Shown piece by piece: positions 42,811 to 51,690 of a DNA stretch of 64,000 nt. Every line of letters begins with the position of its first letter. Position 1 is the stretch's first letter. A program made the translations under genes and the position numbers. This stretch comes from Streptomyces sp. SCSIO 75703 (GTDB lineage Bacteria > Actinomycetota > Actinomycetes > Streptomycetales > Streptomycetaceae): the NCBI RefSeq assembly GCF_036607905.1, contig NZ_CP144555.1, positions 6,696,001 to 6,760,000 of the forward strand. The letters run 5' to 3'. A model generated the notes under the pieces. It had not been told where the DNA came from and did not search any database. It saw nothing but the letters and a program-made list of their open reading frames with translations.

Positions 42811-44061
42811 ATGGCCACCACCCTCGCCGAGGCCGGCCCACGCCTGTGGGCCCCCCTGCGGCACCGGTCCTTCCGGCTCCTGTGGACGGGGCAGGCCCTG
42901 TCGCTGCTCGGCGACGGCTTCAGCGTCGTCGCGTTCTCCTGGATCACCCTCTCCCTGACCGGCTCCACCCTCGCCCTCGGCTACGTCCTGGCCTTCCAGG
43001 CAGTCCCCCGCGCCCTGTTCACCCTGGTCGGCGGCAGCCTCGGCGACTCGATGTCCCCGCGCACCCTCATGGTCGCCTCCAGTTGGACCCGGGCCGCGCT
43101 GATGACGGCCGTCGGCGTCGCGGGCCTCAGCGGGGACCTGACGGTGTGGATGCTGTGCGCGGCGGCCGCCGCCTTCGGCACCGTCGACGCCTTCTTCCAG
43201 CCCGCACGCGTCTCCATCCTGCCCTCGGTCGTCGACGACGCACTGCTCACCCCGGCCAACGCGCTGATGGGGGCGGGCGCGCGCACCGCCGCCGTCATCG
43301 GACCGGCGATCGGCGGACTGGTCATCGCCCTGACCCGGGCACCGGTCGCCTTCCTCGTCGACGCCGGCTGCTTCGCCCTGTGCGGGCTGTGCGTCTCGCG
43401 CGTCCGCACCCGGCCCAGACCGCCCCGCCCCGCCGCCGACGGCACCCCCGGCAGACAGGCGTCCCTCGGCGCCCGCATCCGCGAGGGCATCACGTACACC
43501 GCCCGCGACCCGCGGCTGCGGACGGTCGTCGCCCTCGACACCGCCGTCAACTTCTGTTACGCCGGGCCCTTCACCGTCGGCTTCGCCACCCTCGCGAACC
43601 AGGTGCTGCGCGGCGGCTCGGCCACGCTCGGCGTGCTCAACGGCTCCCTCGCCGCGGGAGCCGTGCTCGGCACCCTCGCCGGCGGCGCCCTCGGCGGGCG
43701 CCCCCGGGTCGGTCTGCTGGTGGCGGCGCTGGCCGGCTGGCTCGGCGCGGGGATGGCCGTCCTCGGCCTGGTGCACAGCACCCCCGTCGTCGTGGCCACC
43801 GTCCTCGCCATGGGCTTCGCCATCGGGTTCCAGGGCGTGTTCGGACTGAGCTGGATCCAGCGCAACATCCCGCAGGACGTGCTCGCCCGCGTCGTCTCCG
43901 TCGACATGGTCCTCGGCTACGGCGTCGCCCCGCTGTCGCTGATCGTGTGCGGGGCGCTGGCCGGCCGGGACGTCTCCCTCCTGTTCGGGGTGGTGGCCGG
44001 GTTGCTCGCCGCGACCGGACTGGCGGTGCTCGCGTCGAGGGCGGTGCGCGAGATGCGGTAG
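42811..44061 (+). CDS. MFS exporter, probable self-resistance/efflux
   Basis: 416 aa with about twelve membrane helices and the N-terminal pattern FRLLWTGQALSLLGDGFSVVAFSW of the enterobactin-exporter-like MFS group. AAAGG lies 5 nt before the ATG, 27 bp after the P450 gene, in the same transcript. It most likely exports the NRPS product. It converges on the LAL regulator gene with a 19-bp gap. Confidence 0.88.
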   Translation: MATTLAEAGPRLWAPLRHRSFRLLWTGQALSLLGDGFSVVAFSWITLSLTGSTLALGYVLAFQAVPRALFTLVGGSLGDSMSPRTLMVASSWTRAALMTAVGVAGLSGDLTVWMLCAAAAAFGTVDAFFQPARVSILPSVVDDALLTPANALMGAGARTAAVIGPAIGGLVIALTRAPVAFLVDAGCFALCGLCVSRVRTRPRPPRPAADGTPGRQASLGARIREGITYTARDPRLRTVVALDTAVNFCYAGPFTVGFATLANQVLRGGSATLGVLNGSLAAGAVLGTLAGGALGGRPRVGLLVAALAGWLGAGMAVLGLVHSTPVVVATVLAMGFAIGFQGVFGLSWIQRNIPQDVLARVVSVDMVLGYGVAPLSLIVCGALAGRDVSLLFGVVAGLLAATGLAVLASRAVREMR

Positions 44062-44080
44062 GGCCCCGGCCGGCGGTGGC

Positions 44081-46993
44081 CTACTCCTTCACAGCGGCCG
44101 ACCGCGCGCACAGGTCCGCGCGGTTGGCCGCTCCCGTCTTGGTGATCAGGCTCGCGATGTGCTTCTCCGCGGTGCGGGGCGAGATGAACAGCCGGTCGGC
44201 GATGTCCTTGTTGCTCAGCCGCTCCGCGAGCAGCCGGAACACGTCGAACTCCCGCACGGTCACGCCCTGGGCGAGCAGGTCCCGCGGGATCGAGCTGGTC
44301 CCGGAGCGGTGCTGGTGCACCGGGGCGCCGAAGCGGCGCAGCGCCGCCCGGCAGGCGCCGGTGACCGCCACGAGGTCCCGCTCGTGGAAGTGGTGCTCGG
44401 CCTGCCGCAGCCAGCCCACCGCGTCGCCCCAGCCGTCCCGGTGCGCCGCGTCCGCGATCAGCCGCAGCCCCAGGTGCCGGGCGAGCGGATACGGTTCCGC
44501 CGCGGCCAGCGCGGACTCCACCGCCGCCGCCGCGCGCGTCCGCGCGCCCTCCCGGCCCAGCAGCACCGCGTCGGCGAGCAGCACGAACTGGCGGTTCCAC
44601 CGCATCCGGGCCATCGCGGTGGCGGTGGTCTCCTCGTGCCGCCGCCGGTCCGCGTCACCGGCGAGCACGTCCAGCAGCAGGACCAGACCGTGGGTGCCGC
44701 CCAGGTGGTAGGTGGAGGGATTGCCCGCCTCCAGCGACTGCACCGCCCGCAGTTCGGCGCGCGCCAGGTCGCGGTCCTCCTCCAGCAGCGCGCAGAAGGC
44801 GCGGGCCAGGCCGAGGCTCAGCGGCTCCTCCTGCGACCCCGCGCCGTCCCACTCGGTGAACGCCGCCAGGGCCGCCTCCATCGCCGCCCGGTCCGCGCGG
44901 TGCGCCTCCAGGGTGGCCCGTGCCATCAGGACGTACCGCACGACGGGCGCCAGGCGCAGCCGCCGTGCCACCGACAGGCAGTCCGCGGCGGCCGACCGCG
45001 CGGCCTCGTGGTCGCCGCGCAGCACGGCGTCCAGGACGAGGATGCCGTCCACCGTGTGCACGATGTTCACCGAGCCGAGCCGCAGCGCCTCCTCGCGGGC
45101 CGCCAGCAGGCCGGCGGTGTCGCCCTCGGCGAGCCAGGCGTTGCCGCCCATGCGGGTGGCCGCGTACATGCGCTGCAGCGGCAGCCGGTGCCGCTCCGCC
45201 GTCCGCTGGGCCTGCCGGAGCATGCCGGCGGACTCCTCGGGGTCCCGCTCGCGGGCGACGGTGGCCAGCAACTCCCATGCCTGGCAGGCGACGACGGGCA
45301 GGCCGTGCCGTTCGGCGGTGTCGGCGGCCGAGCGGGCGAGCTTCTCCGCGTGCTGGGTGCGGTCCGGCCCCGGGGTGTCCAGGGCGAGGTAGGCGGCCGT
45401 GACGTCGACGGCCGCGGCCGTCGCCTCGTCCGGTGCCCCCGCCAGGACCTCCCGGGCCCGGTCGACCTGCCGGTTGCCGTCGCTCCACCGGCCCGCCGTG
45501 TGGGCCACCTTGGCCAGCCGGGTGTGCAGCGTGGCCAGGCGTACGGCGCTCAGCCCGGCCCCGCCCAGCGCGTGCAGGTCCTCGGCCAGGTCGAAGGCGC
45601 GGGCGAAGTCGCTGGCCTCCGCGAGCGCGGGCAGCAGATCCTCCAGGACCGAGGCCCGTGCCTGCGGGTCACCGGCCTCGGCCAGCAGTTCCCCGGCCCG
45701 GCTCAGCAAGGTCACCGCGGAGCCCAGGGCGCCCGCCGCCAGGGCCCGTCCGCCGGCCTCCGCGTAGAGCAGCCCCGCCTCCACCCGGTCCCCCGCCTCG
45801 CAGCGCAGCCCGGCCGCCAGCGCGCACCAGTCGCCGTCGAGGCCCGGGTGCAGTTCCTCGACGGCCCGCGCGCCGCGCCGGGACAGCTCCGCGCGCTGGC
45901 CCGGCGTCATCTGCGTGAACAGGGCCTCCACGGTGGGGGAGTGGCGGAACGAGTACCAGTCGGGGGCGGGTTCGTCCGGGAGGACGAGCCGGGCGGCGAC
46001 GCCGGCGTGCAGATGGCTCAGCAGCGTCCGGTCGTCGGCGCCCGTCATGTGCTGGAGCACGGTGAGCGGGAAGCGGCGGCCCAGCACCGCGGCGGCCGAC
46101 AGCAGCGTCAGGCCCTGCGCGCCCAGCCGGTCGATGCGGCGCAGGATGCCCCGGGCCAGCGTGGAGGAGACGTCCCGCCGCAGATCGCCGACCGTGCGCC
46201 AGCCGTCGGCGCCCTGCACCAGCGTGCCCGCCCCGATCATGGACTGCAGCAGTTCCTCGACCAGGTAGGGGCTGCCCGCGCTGTCCTCCCACAGGCGGTC
46301 CGGGACCGCGGGCGGCACCTCCCCGGGGCCGGCGACCCCGAGGTGCGCCGCCGTCATCTCCTCCACCTGGGGCCGGGTCAGCGGCGGCAGCTCGGCGAGG
46401 GTGGCCGCGCCCCGGCGGCGGGCGGACTGCGCCAGGTCCAGGGCGTCGCTGAAGTCGGTCCGCACGGTGGCCAGCAGCAGCACCGGCGTGCACTCCAGGT
46501 TGTCCACCAGGTACTCGAGGACGCCGAGGGTCTCCGGATCGGCGTCGTGCAGGTCCTCCAGCAGCAGCAACTGTCCCTGCCCGCGCGCCGCGGCCAGCAG
46601 CAGCCGCAGCACCGCCTCGCCCAGGATCACCATGGAGGTGCTCTCGCGCTCCCCGGTGTCCCACTCGGGTATCAGCCGGCCGAGGACCGGCCGGTACGGG
46701 CCGAGGGCCGTGTCGTCCAGGGGCTCGCCGCCGCGGAACAGCGGCATCAGCGCCTCGGTCAGCGGACGGAACGGCACCGCGGGGCCGGTGGTGCTGCTCC
46801 GGCCGCGCAGGACCCGCATCCCGGATCCGAGCGCGCCGCCCACGGCTTCCGCCGCGAGCCGCGACTTGCCCACCCCGGCCTCACCGACCAGGAAGACGAC
46901 ACCGCCCCGTCCCTCCCGCGCCTCGGCCAGGGCGCTGTCGAGCAGACGGAGTTGGGGGTCTCGCCCGACGAGGGAAGGCGCATGGGAACGCAT
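44081..46993 (-). CDS. LAL (large ATP-binding LuxR-family) regulator
   Basis: 970 aa. An N-terminal AAA-type ATPase carries Walker A GEAGVGKSRLA (about 35-45) and Walker B LLLLEDLHDAD. A long helical, TPR-like middle follows, and the last 65 residues are a LuxR helix-turn-helix (VTVREFDVFRLLAERLSNKDIADRLFISPRTAEKHI). Such proteins are usually pathway-specific activators. The ATG has no Shine-Dalgarno; TATCAT (47002-47007) ends 8 bp before it, which fits a leaderless transcript. A CCGGA-A-TCCGG palindrome at 47017-47027 lies just upstream. Confidence 0.93.
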   Translation of the reverse strand: MRSHAPSLVGRDPQLRLLDSALAEAREGRGGVVFLVGEAGVGKSRLAAEAVGGALGSGMRVLRGRSSTTGPAVPFRPLTEALMPLFRGGEPLDDTALGPYRPVLGRLIPEWDTGERESTSMVILGEAVLRLLLAAARGQGQLLLLEDLHDADPETLGVLEYLVDNLECTPVLLLATVRTDFSDALDLAQSARRRGAATLAELPPLTRPQVEEMTAAHLGVAGPGEVPPAVPDRLWEDSAGSPYLVEELLQSMIGAGTLVQGADGWRTVGDLRRDVSSTLARGILRRIDRLGAQGLTLLSAAAVLGRRFPLTVLQHMTGADDRTLLSHLHAGVAARLVLPDEPAPDWYSFRHSPTVEALFTQMTPGQRAELSRRGARAVEELHPGLDGDWCALAAGLRCEAGDRVEAGLLYAEAGGRALAAGALGSAVTLLSRAGELLAEAGDPQARASVLEDLLPALAEASDFARAFDLAEDLHALGGAGLSAVRLATLHTRLAKVAHTAGRWSDGNRQVDRAREVLAGAPDEATAAAVDVTAAYLALDTPGPDRTQHAEKLARSAADTAERHGLPVVACQAWELLATVARERDPEESAGMLRQAQRTAERHRLPLQRMYAATRMGGNAWLAEGDTAGLLAAREEALRLGSVNIVHTVDGILVLDAVLRGDHEAARSAAADCLSVARRLRLAPVVRYVLMARATLEAHRADRAAMEAALAAFTEWDGAGSQEEPLSLGLARAFCALLEEDRDLARAELRAVQSLEAGNPSTYHLGGTHGLVLLLDVLAGDADRRRHEETTATAMARMRWNRQFVLLADAVLLGREGARTRAAAAVESALAAAEPYPLARHLGLRLIADAAHRDGWGDAVGWLRQAEHHFHERDLVAVTGACRAALRRFGAPVHQHRSGTSSIPRDLLAQGVTVREFDVFRLLAERLSNKDIADRLFISPRTAEKHIASLITKTGAANRADLCARSAAVKE

Positions 46994-47001
46994 GGACGCA
47001 G

Positions 47002-47027
47002 ATGATAGTCAGGATGCCGGAATCCGG
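47002..47027 (-). promoter_or_regulatory. Leaderless promoter of the LAL gene
   Basis: A TATCAT -10 box (47002-47007) 8 bp from the start codon and a CCGGA-A-TCCGG palindrome (47017-47027) in the spacer region. No clear -35 box, so an activator may be needed. Confidence 0.4.
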
Positions 47028-47185
47028 GGCAGACCGCATCGGCGCCGTCACACACCGCGCCCCCGCCGGACCTGCGCCGGACGGCCCGCCACCGGGGGCG
47101 GAGGCGGGCGTTCCCGCCGGACGCGCCGCGGCGCGGGCCCGTCCGGCGGGCCCGCGCCGTCATCGCGGGCGACGACCGCGCGGGC

Positions 47186-47380
47186 TCAGCTCGGGGCGGA
47201 GACCGAGGTGTCCAGCGAGGTCAGCGTGATGACGATGCCGCTGGTCAGCACCATCCCGGCCAGGACCCGGGCGCGGGCGCAGGCGCGGTTGCGGCCGGTG
47301 AGCGTGATCCCGCCCGCCGCGTCCGTCTCCTCGGCGGCGTTCACGGCGGCGTCGGCGGTGGTGTTCGGGTGCCGGTCCAT
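47186..47380 (-). CDS. Candidate lanthipeptide-type precursor peptide (64 aa)
   Basis: It lies 61 bp downstream of the LanM-like gene on the same strand, with AAGGGG 7 nt before the ATG. The N-terminal 24 residues are acidic and end in DAAGG, like a Gly-Gly leader. The presumed 40-residue core holds a single Cys (core position 10) in a basic stretch (RNRACARAR) and ten Ser/Thr, most in the hydrophobic C-terminal half (VLTSGIVITLTSLDTSVSAPS region). At most one lanthionine ring could form; the rest would remain dehydrated or unmodified. The hydrophobic stretch could alternatively be a membrane helix. I do not recognise a known family. Confidence 0.6.
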   Translation of the reverse strand: MDRHPNTTADAAVNAAEETDAAGGITLTGRNRACARARVLAGMVLTSGIVITLTSLDTSVSAPS

Positions 47381-47441
47381 GGGTGTTCCCCTTCTGATGT
47401 CCGTACGTCGGGTACGGGGCCGGAGCTGGAAGTGCCGTGCG

Positions 47442-50400
47442 TCAGCGGTGGGTCGCCGGCCGGTGGCCGGGGTGGGACAGGAGCAGGGCGGACGGGACGG
47501 TGCCGGGGTGCGCGAGGCGCAGCAGCCCGTACCCGATGCCGGACAGCCCGTCGAGCAGGCCGGGGGAGGGCACGTGGTCGGGGGTGGCGCAGCGGTGGCT
47601 CCGCGCCTCGACGAGGGCGAGCGCCCGGCCGGCGTGCCGGGCCAGCGCCGCGGCGGCGGCCGGTTCGCCCCGGCCGGCCCTGACGGCCAGGGCCTCCAGC
47701 GTGCCGAGAGCGCCCTGCCCGAGGCTGAGGTCGGGGCGCCCGTCCGGCTCCGGCGTCCGTCCCGCGGCGGGTGCCCCGGGCCCGGGAGGCAGGTGGGCGG
47801 CGACGGCCGCCGCCCCGGCGAGCCCGCGCGACCAGGTCGAGTCCTCGGCGTCCCGTACCGCGCCGGCCAGCAGCGTCCGGGCGGCGGCCGTGTGCGCGGC
47901 GGTCTCCCCGGGCAGGCGGTCGGCGTACCGCAGCAGCGCCCACCCGATGCCCGCGGCGCCGTCGGCGAGACCGGCGGGCAGACCGCGCGCCCCGGCGCCT
48001 GCCGGGTCCCCGTCCGGGCTGGACACCGCGCCGAGCAGCCGGTCCGCCAGCGCGGACGCCAGCCGCAGCGCCGCCGGGTCGCCGGTCGCCTCGTGCACGG
48101 CGACGGCGGCGGTCAGGGCCCCGGCGGCACCGCCGGCGAACCCCGGGTCGGAAGAGGCGGACGCGGCGTGCCCGAGGGCGGTGAGCGCGTCCGGCAGGCA
48201 GTCCGCCGGACCCGGTCCGAGCAGCGCCGACAGCCGCAGCAGCGCGTACACGATGCCGCCGAGGCCGTCGTAGGCGCCCGGCCCGGCCGCCGCGCTCAGT
48301 GCGGGGTCGCCTGCCAGGGCCTTCAGCAGGGCGGGCAGCGGGCGGACCGCCTCCCGGGCGAGCGCGGCGTACCGGCCCGCTCCGGCCAGCGCGTCCGTGT
48401 GCGCCAGGAACAGCGCCACCCCGCAGTAGCCCTGCGCGAGCCCGGCGCCCATCGGCAGCACCGCCCAGTGCGGGCCGGACACCCGCTCCAGGCCGAGCCA
48501 GTTGGTCCGGTCGCCGTCCCGCACCGCGCGGGCGGCGATCTCGTCGGCGATCCCGCAGACGGCGGCGAGCAGCCGTGACGCGTCGGGCGCGACGGCCGGC
48601 ACCGGCCCCACCGCCAGTTCGGACCGGGGCCGCTCCAGCGGGGAGCCCGCGCCCCGCGCCGCGATCGTGGCCGTGATGACCCATTCCTGGTCGTGGCAGT
48701 CGACCTCGTCCATCCGGGCGATCTTCTCCCGCACCGAGTCCACCCCCGCCACCGGCAGCAGACCGGGCAGCCAGGTGCCGTCGTCCGCCCGCACCGCCGT
48801 CCCCGACGGCAGGTGGGTGAACAGCGGCACGTCACCGCGCCACAGGGCCGCCGTCTCGTGCTCGATCAGCCGTTGGCGCGCCGCGTCGTGCTCGGACTCC
48901 GTCCACAGCACCGCGAAGACCCCCTCCCGGGCGAGCGCGTCGCCCAGCAGCGACGGGTGGGCGGACTCCTCCAGGAGCGTCGCGTACAGCCGGGTGGCAC
49001 GCGCGACGAGCCGGGCGGGCCGGCCCGCGCCGCACGTCAACGGCCCTCCCTCCCCGAGTAGTTCGGCCCCGTCGGCGGCGAGCGCCGCGTACGCGGTACG
49101 GAAGCCCTCCAGCAGCGCCGCCCGGTGGTCGGCGCCCTCCAGGGTGCGGCCCGCGGGCAGCGGCTGGTTGTGCGCCCCGGGGCTGAGCAGCGGTCCGCGC
49201 ACCGCCCGCATGGTGTCCAGCCCGCTGTCCCGCCAGTGCAGCCCCTCGCTCGGGTGGGTGCCGTCGGTGGAGCGGCCGAGCGCCGAGATGTCCAGGGCCC
49301 CGTGCTCGCCGATCAGCAGGTGCGGCAGCAGACAGGTGCGGTGCACCGAGGCCCGCAGCGCCTCCGCCGCCGGGTCCGCGCCCGCGGTCACGGCCTGCCC
49401 GAGCCCGGTGTGCAACAGCGTCTCGGCGTCCACCAGGACCGGCTGGTCGCCACGGGCGATGACGTTCTCGTAGTGCATGTCGGCGCCGTCCACCGCGTAC
49501 AGCAGGGCCAGCAGCGCGCCCTGGCGCCGGTAGAAGGCGTCGGTCTCGGTCACCGAGCGGCACCAGCGGTGCTCGACGAACTCCAGCCAGCCGTACGCCT
49601 CGCGGCGCAGACTGCGCGGGGTGCGCAGGTCCAGTCCGGGCACCTTGGCGTTCAGCCAGCCCACCAGGTCGTCGAGGAGCGCGTGCTGGCCGAGCGGACG
49701 CGGTTTGTAGACCAGCCGCTGACCGGCGAAGCGCAGGACCGCGACGGACCGGTTGCCCTCGTGGGCGTCCCCGAGGCCGAACTCCACCCCGGTGAGCGGT
49801 CCCGGGTCGCGTCCGCCGAGGAGCCCGGCGGCCAGGTCCTGCCGGTCGGCCGCGAAACGGGCCGCCAGTTCGGCGGCGGCCTCGGTCGCGTCGAGCGAGG
49901 TCTGGGCGAGCATCCGGGCCAGCACCGGGCGGGAGGCGAACAGCGCGCCGAGGCCCCGCCGGGTGCCCGTGGCGGCGACGAAGGCGTCGAACCGCGCGCG
50001 GGGCCCGGCACCGGCCAGCCGCCCGCCGCGCCGCGCCGTGTCGAGTTCGTGGACCAGGGTCCGCGCCGCCAGGCGGACGAGCTGGTGCGTCAGGCGCCGT
50101 GCGAACGCCGCCCGCCACACGTCCTGTTCGGCGCCCGCGGGCAGCAGGTCGGCAAGCCGCGCGGTGGCGGCGTCCACGAGCGGCCGTACGACCGGGGCGA
50201 AGGCGTCGGCTCCCTCGCCGCCCCGGCCGGCCGGCTGCCTGACGGCGCCGTCCAGGACGGTTTCGGCGTACCGGGCCCAGCCGGGCTTGGCGGCGCGGGC
50301 GGCCAGCCGCTCGGCGGGCTCGGAGGCCAGCGCCGCGGCCGTGGCCCGGTCCACACCGAGGTGGGCGAGCCGCAGGGCGAAGCCCTCGGCGTCCCCCGCG

Positions 50401-50549
50401 GCCCAGGGAGCGGGGACGGCGGCGGCGTCGGCGGGCGCCGCCGGACGGCCGGGGGCGGCGAGCCGTTCCGCGAGGGACAGCGCCGGGGCCCACCACGAGG
50501 GCGGGAGGACGGTGCTGCGGGATGCCGGGGGGCCGGCGGTCTCAGTCAC
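47442..50549 (-). CDS. lanM: LanM-like class II lanthipeptide synthetase with degenerate cyclase domain
   Basis: About 1035 aa. The N-terminal dehydratase (DUF4135) keeps its kinase-like residues: VYKPRPLG (Lys about 282) and DMHYENV (Asp 357, His 359, Asn 362), then PVLVDAETLLH. It should phosphorylate and eliminate Ser/Thr. The C-terminal LanC-like domain keeps the helical-toroid glycine motifs (AYDGLGG, LDGLSGIGYGLLRL), but the catalytic AHG reads ADG (Asp about 863), the WCxG zinc Cys is Ser (about 907) and the CHG zinc pair reads GQG (944-946). Cyclase activity is therefore unlikely. The GTG at 50549 was preferred; an upstream ATG at 50586 lies inside an inverted repeat. The candidate precursor follows on the same transcript. 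Confidence 0.88.
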   Translation of the reverse strand: MTETAGPPASRSTVLPPSWWAPALSLAERLAAPGRPAAPADAAAVPAPWAAGDAEGFALRLAHLGVDRATAAALASEPAERLAARAAKPGWARYAETVLDGAVRQPAGRGGEGADAFAPVVRPLVDAATARLADLLPAGAEQDVWRAAFARRLTHQLVRLAARTLVHELDTARRGGRLAGAGPRARFDAFVAATGTRRGLGALFASRPVLARMLAQTSLDATEAAAELAARFAADRQDLAAGLLGGRDPGPLTGVEFGLGDAHEGNRSVAVLRFAGQRLVYKPRPLGQHALLDDLVGWLNAKVPGLDLRTPRSLRREAYGWLEFVEHRWCRSVTETDAFYRRQGALLALLYAVDGADMHYENVIARGDQPVLVDAETLLHTGLGQAVTAGADPAAEALRASVHRTCLLPHLLIGEHGALDISALGRSTDGTHPSEGLHWRDSGLDTMRAVRGPLLSPGAHNQPLPAGRTLEGADHRAALLEGFRTAYAALAADGAELLGEGGPLTCGAGRPARLVARATRLYATLLEESAHPSLLGDALAREGVFAVLWTESEHDAARQRLIEHETAALWRGDVPLFTHLPSGTAVRADDGTWLPGLLPVAGVDSVREKIARMDEVDCHDQEWVITATIAARGAGSPLERPRSELAVGPVPAVAPDASRLLAAVCGIADEIAARAVRDGDRTNWLGLERVSGPHWAVLPMGAGLAQGYCGVALFLAHTDALAGAGRYAALAREAVRPLPALLKALAGDPALSAAAGPGAYDGLGGIVYALLRLSALLGPGPADCLPDALTALGHAASASSDPGFAGGAAGALTAAVAVHEATGDPAALRLASALADRLLGAVSSPDGDPAGAGARGLPAGLADGAAGIGWALLRYADRLPGETAAHTAAARTLLAGAVRDAEDSTWSRGLAGAAAVAAHLPPGPGAPAAGRTPEPDGRPDLSLGQGALGTLEALAVRAGRGEPAAAAALARHAGRALALVEARSHRCATPDHVPSPGLLDGLSGIGYGLLRLAHPGTVPSALLLSHPGHRPATHR

Positions 50550-50571
50550 GAGTAAGAAGGTCGCAGACCCC

Positions 50572-50607
50572 GGGGACGCCCACATGGGTAGGCGTCCCCC
50601 ATATTCT
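50572..50607 (-). promoter_or_regulatory. lanM promoter with 9-bp inverted repeat
   Basis: GGGGACGCC (50572-50580) and GGCGTCCCC (50591-50599) form a perfect 9-bp inverted repeat with a 10-bp centre. On the minus strand AGAATAT (50601-50607) directly precedes it and could be the -10 box, so the repeat would cover the transcription start, either as operator or as a hairpin in the leader. Confidence 0.5.
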
Positions 50608-51078
50608 GCGCGGCGCCGCCGCACCCGCCGCGCCGGCCCACCCGCGCCGGGGGAAAGCCGCAGGCCGGCGGCGGTGCTGCCCGGCCGGCCCACCTGGGTG
50701 GCCGGGACGCCGGGCCCGGCGCGGTTCCGCGCGTTCGGCCCTTGTGCCCGCCCCCGGCGCGTGCCCGGACCCCCCGTGCCCCGCACTTCGCGGGGGACGC
50801 TTCCCCAAGAGCCCGTCCCCTACGCCCCCACGGCGGTACGGGACTTCCCCTCGCAGATCACCGCCACCGCGCCGGCCGGCCCGCGACCGGCCCGTGACGG
50901 GTGGCGAGGCGGTCGTGGGGGAACCGGCCCGGCCGGGGCGGCCCCGGCCGGCCGGAAAGGTGGGGATCGGCTACCGATGCCGGCGGGCCCCCGCAGCGGC
51001 ACGGTGATGCGCAGTCCCCACCGCAGAACCGGCCCGGAGCGCGCCCGACCGGGCGGACGAACTTCCTAGGAGTCGCAG
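50608..51078. other. Divergent region between lanM and the LuxR pair
   Basis: No gene is supported. It contains a 23-nt perfect palindrome (50929-50951; arms CCGGCCGGGGC and its complement), an ATCGG-CTA-CCGAT dyad near 50966, and GTGGGGA/TCCCCAC arms about 50 bp apart upstream of the LuxR start. These are candidate regulatory sites for the rightward LuxR genes. Confidence 0.4.
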
Positions 51079-51690
51079 ATGGGAGCAACCGTGACCGTCG
51101 GCGTGGTCGCCCTCGACCCGGTACTGGAGGCCGGCACGCGCACCACCCTGCAGGCCTGCCCGGACCTGACCGTGTGCGAGCCGGCGGACGCCCGTGTCGC
51201 CGTCCTCACCGTGGACCGCCCCGGACCGGCCGAACTCGACATGGTGCGCGCCACCCGCGCCCTGCCGCACAGCCCCGCCGTCGTCCTGGTCGCGGGCGCC
51301 CTCGCCTCCGGCGACGCCCTGCACGCCCTGGCCGCCGGGGCCCGCGGGCTGCTGCCGCGCCGGGACGCCGACGCGCCACGCCTCGCCCACGCGGTGCTGG
51401 CCGCCTCCCGCGACGACTGCACCCTGCCACCCCGCCTGCTCGAACAGCTCCTGGACCGTCCGGCCGACCTCCGGCACACCGCCGGGGGCTGGAGCGACGG
51501 CATGCTGTCCGACCGGGAACGCTCGGTGCTGCGACTGCTCGCCGACGGCCACGAGACGGCCGAGATCGCCCGGCGGCTCGCCTACTCGCCGCGCACCGTG
51601 ACCACCGTGGTCCACGACATCACCCGGCGGTTCCGGCTGCGCAACCGCGCTCACGCCGTCGCCTACGCGCTCCGGGCGGGCCTGCTGTGA
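51079..51690 (+). CDS. LuxR-family regulator with atypical receiver-like domain (first of pair)
   Basis: 203 aa with NarL-like layout: a receiver-like N-terminal half and a LuxR helix-turn-helix from about 140 (LSDRERSVLRLLADGHETAEIARRLAYSPRTVTTVVHDI). The expected phospho-acceptor Asp aligns with Thr in VAVLTVDRPG and one of the acidic pocket residues is missing (VALDP), so phosphorylation control is unlikely. AGGAG lies 6 nt before the ATG. It overlaps the next LuxR gene as GTGA. It diverges from lanM and is a candidate regulator of it. Confidence 0.88.
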   Translation: MGATVTVGVVALDPVLEAGTRTTLQACPDLTVCEPADARVAVLTVDRPGPAELDMVRATRALPHSPAVVLVAGALASGDALHALAAGARGLLPRRDADAPRLAHAVLAASRDDCTLPPRLLEQLLDRPADLRHTAGGWSDGMLSDRERSVLRLLADGHETAEIARRLAYSPRTVTTVVHDITRRFRLRNRAHAVAYALRAGLL

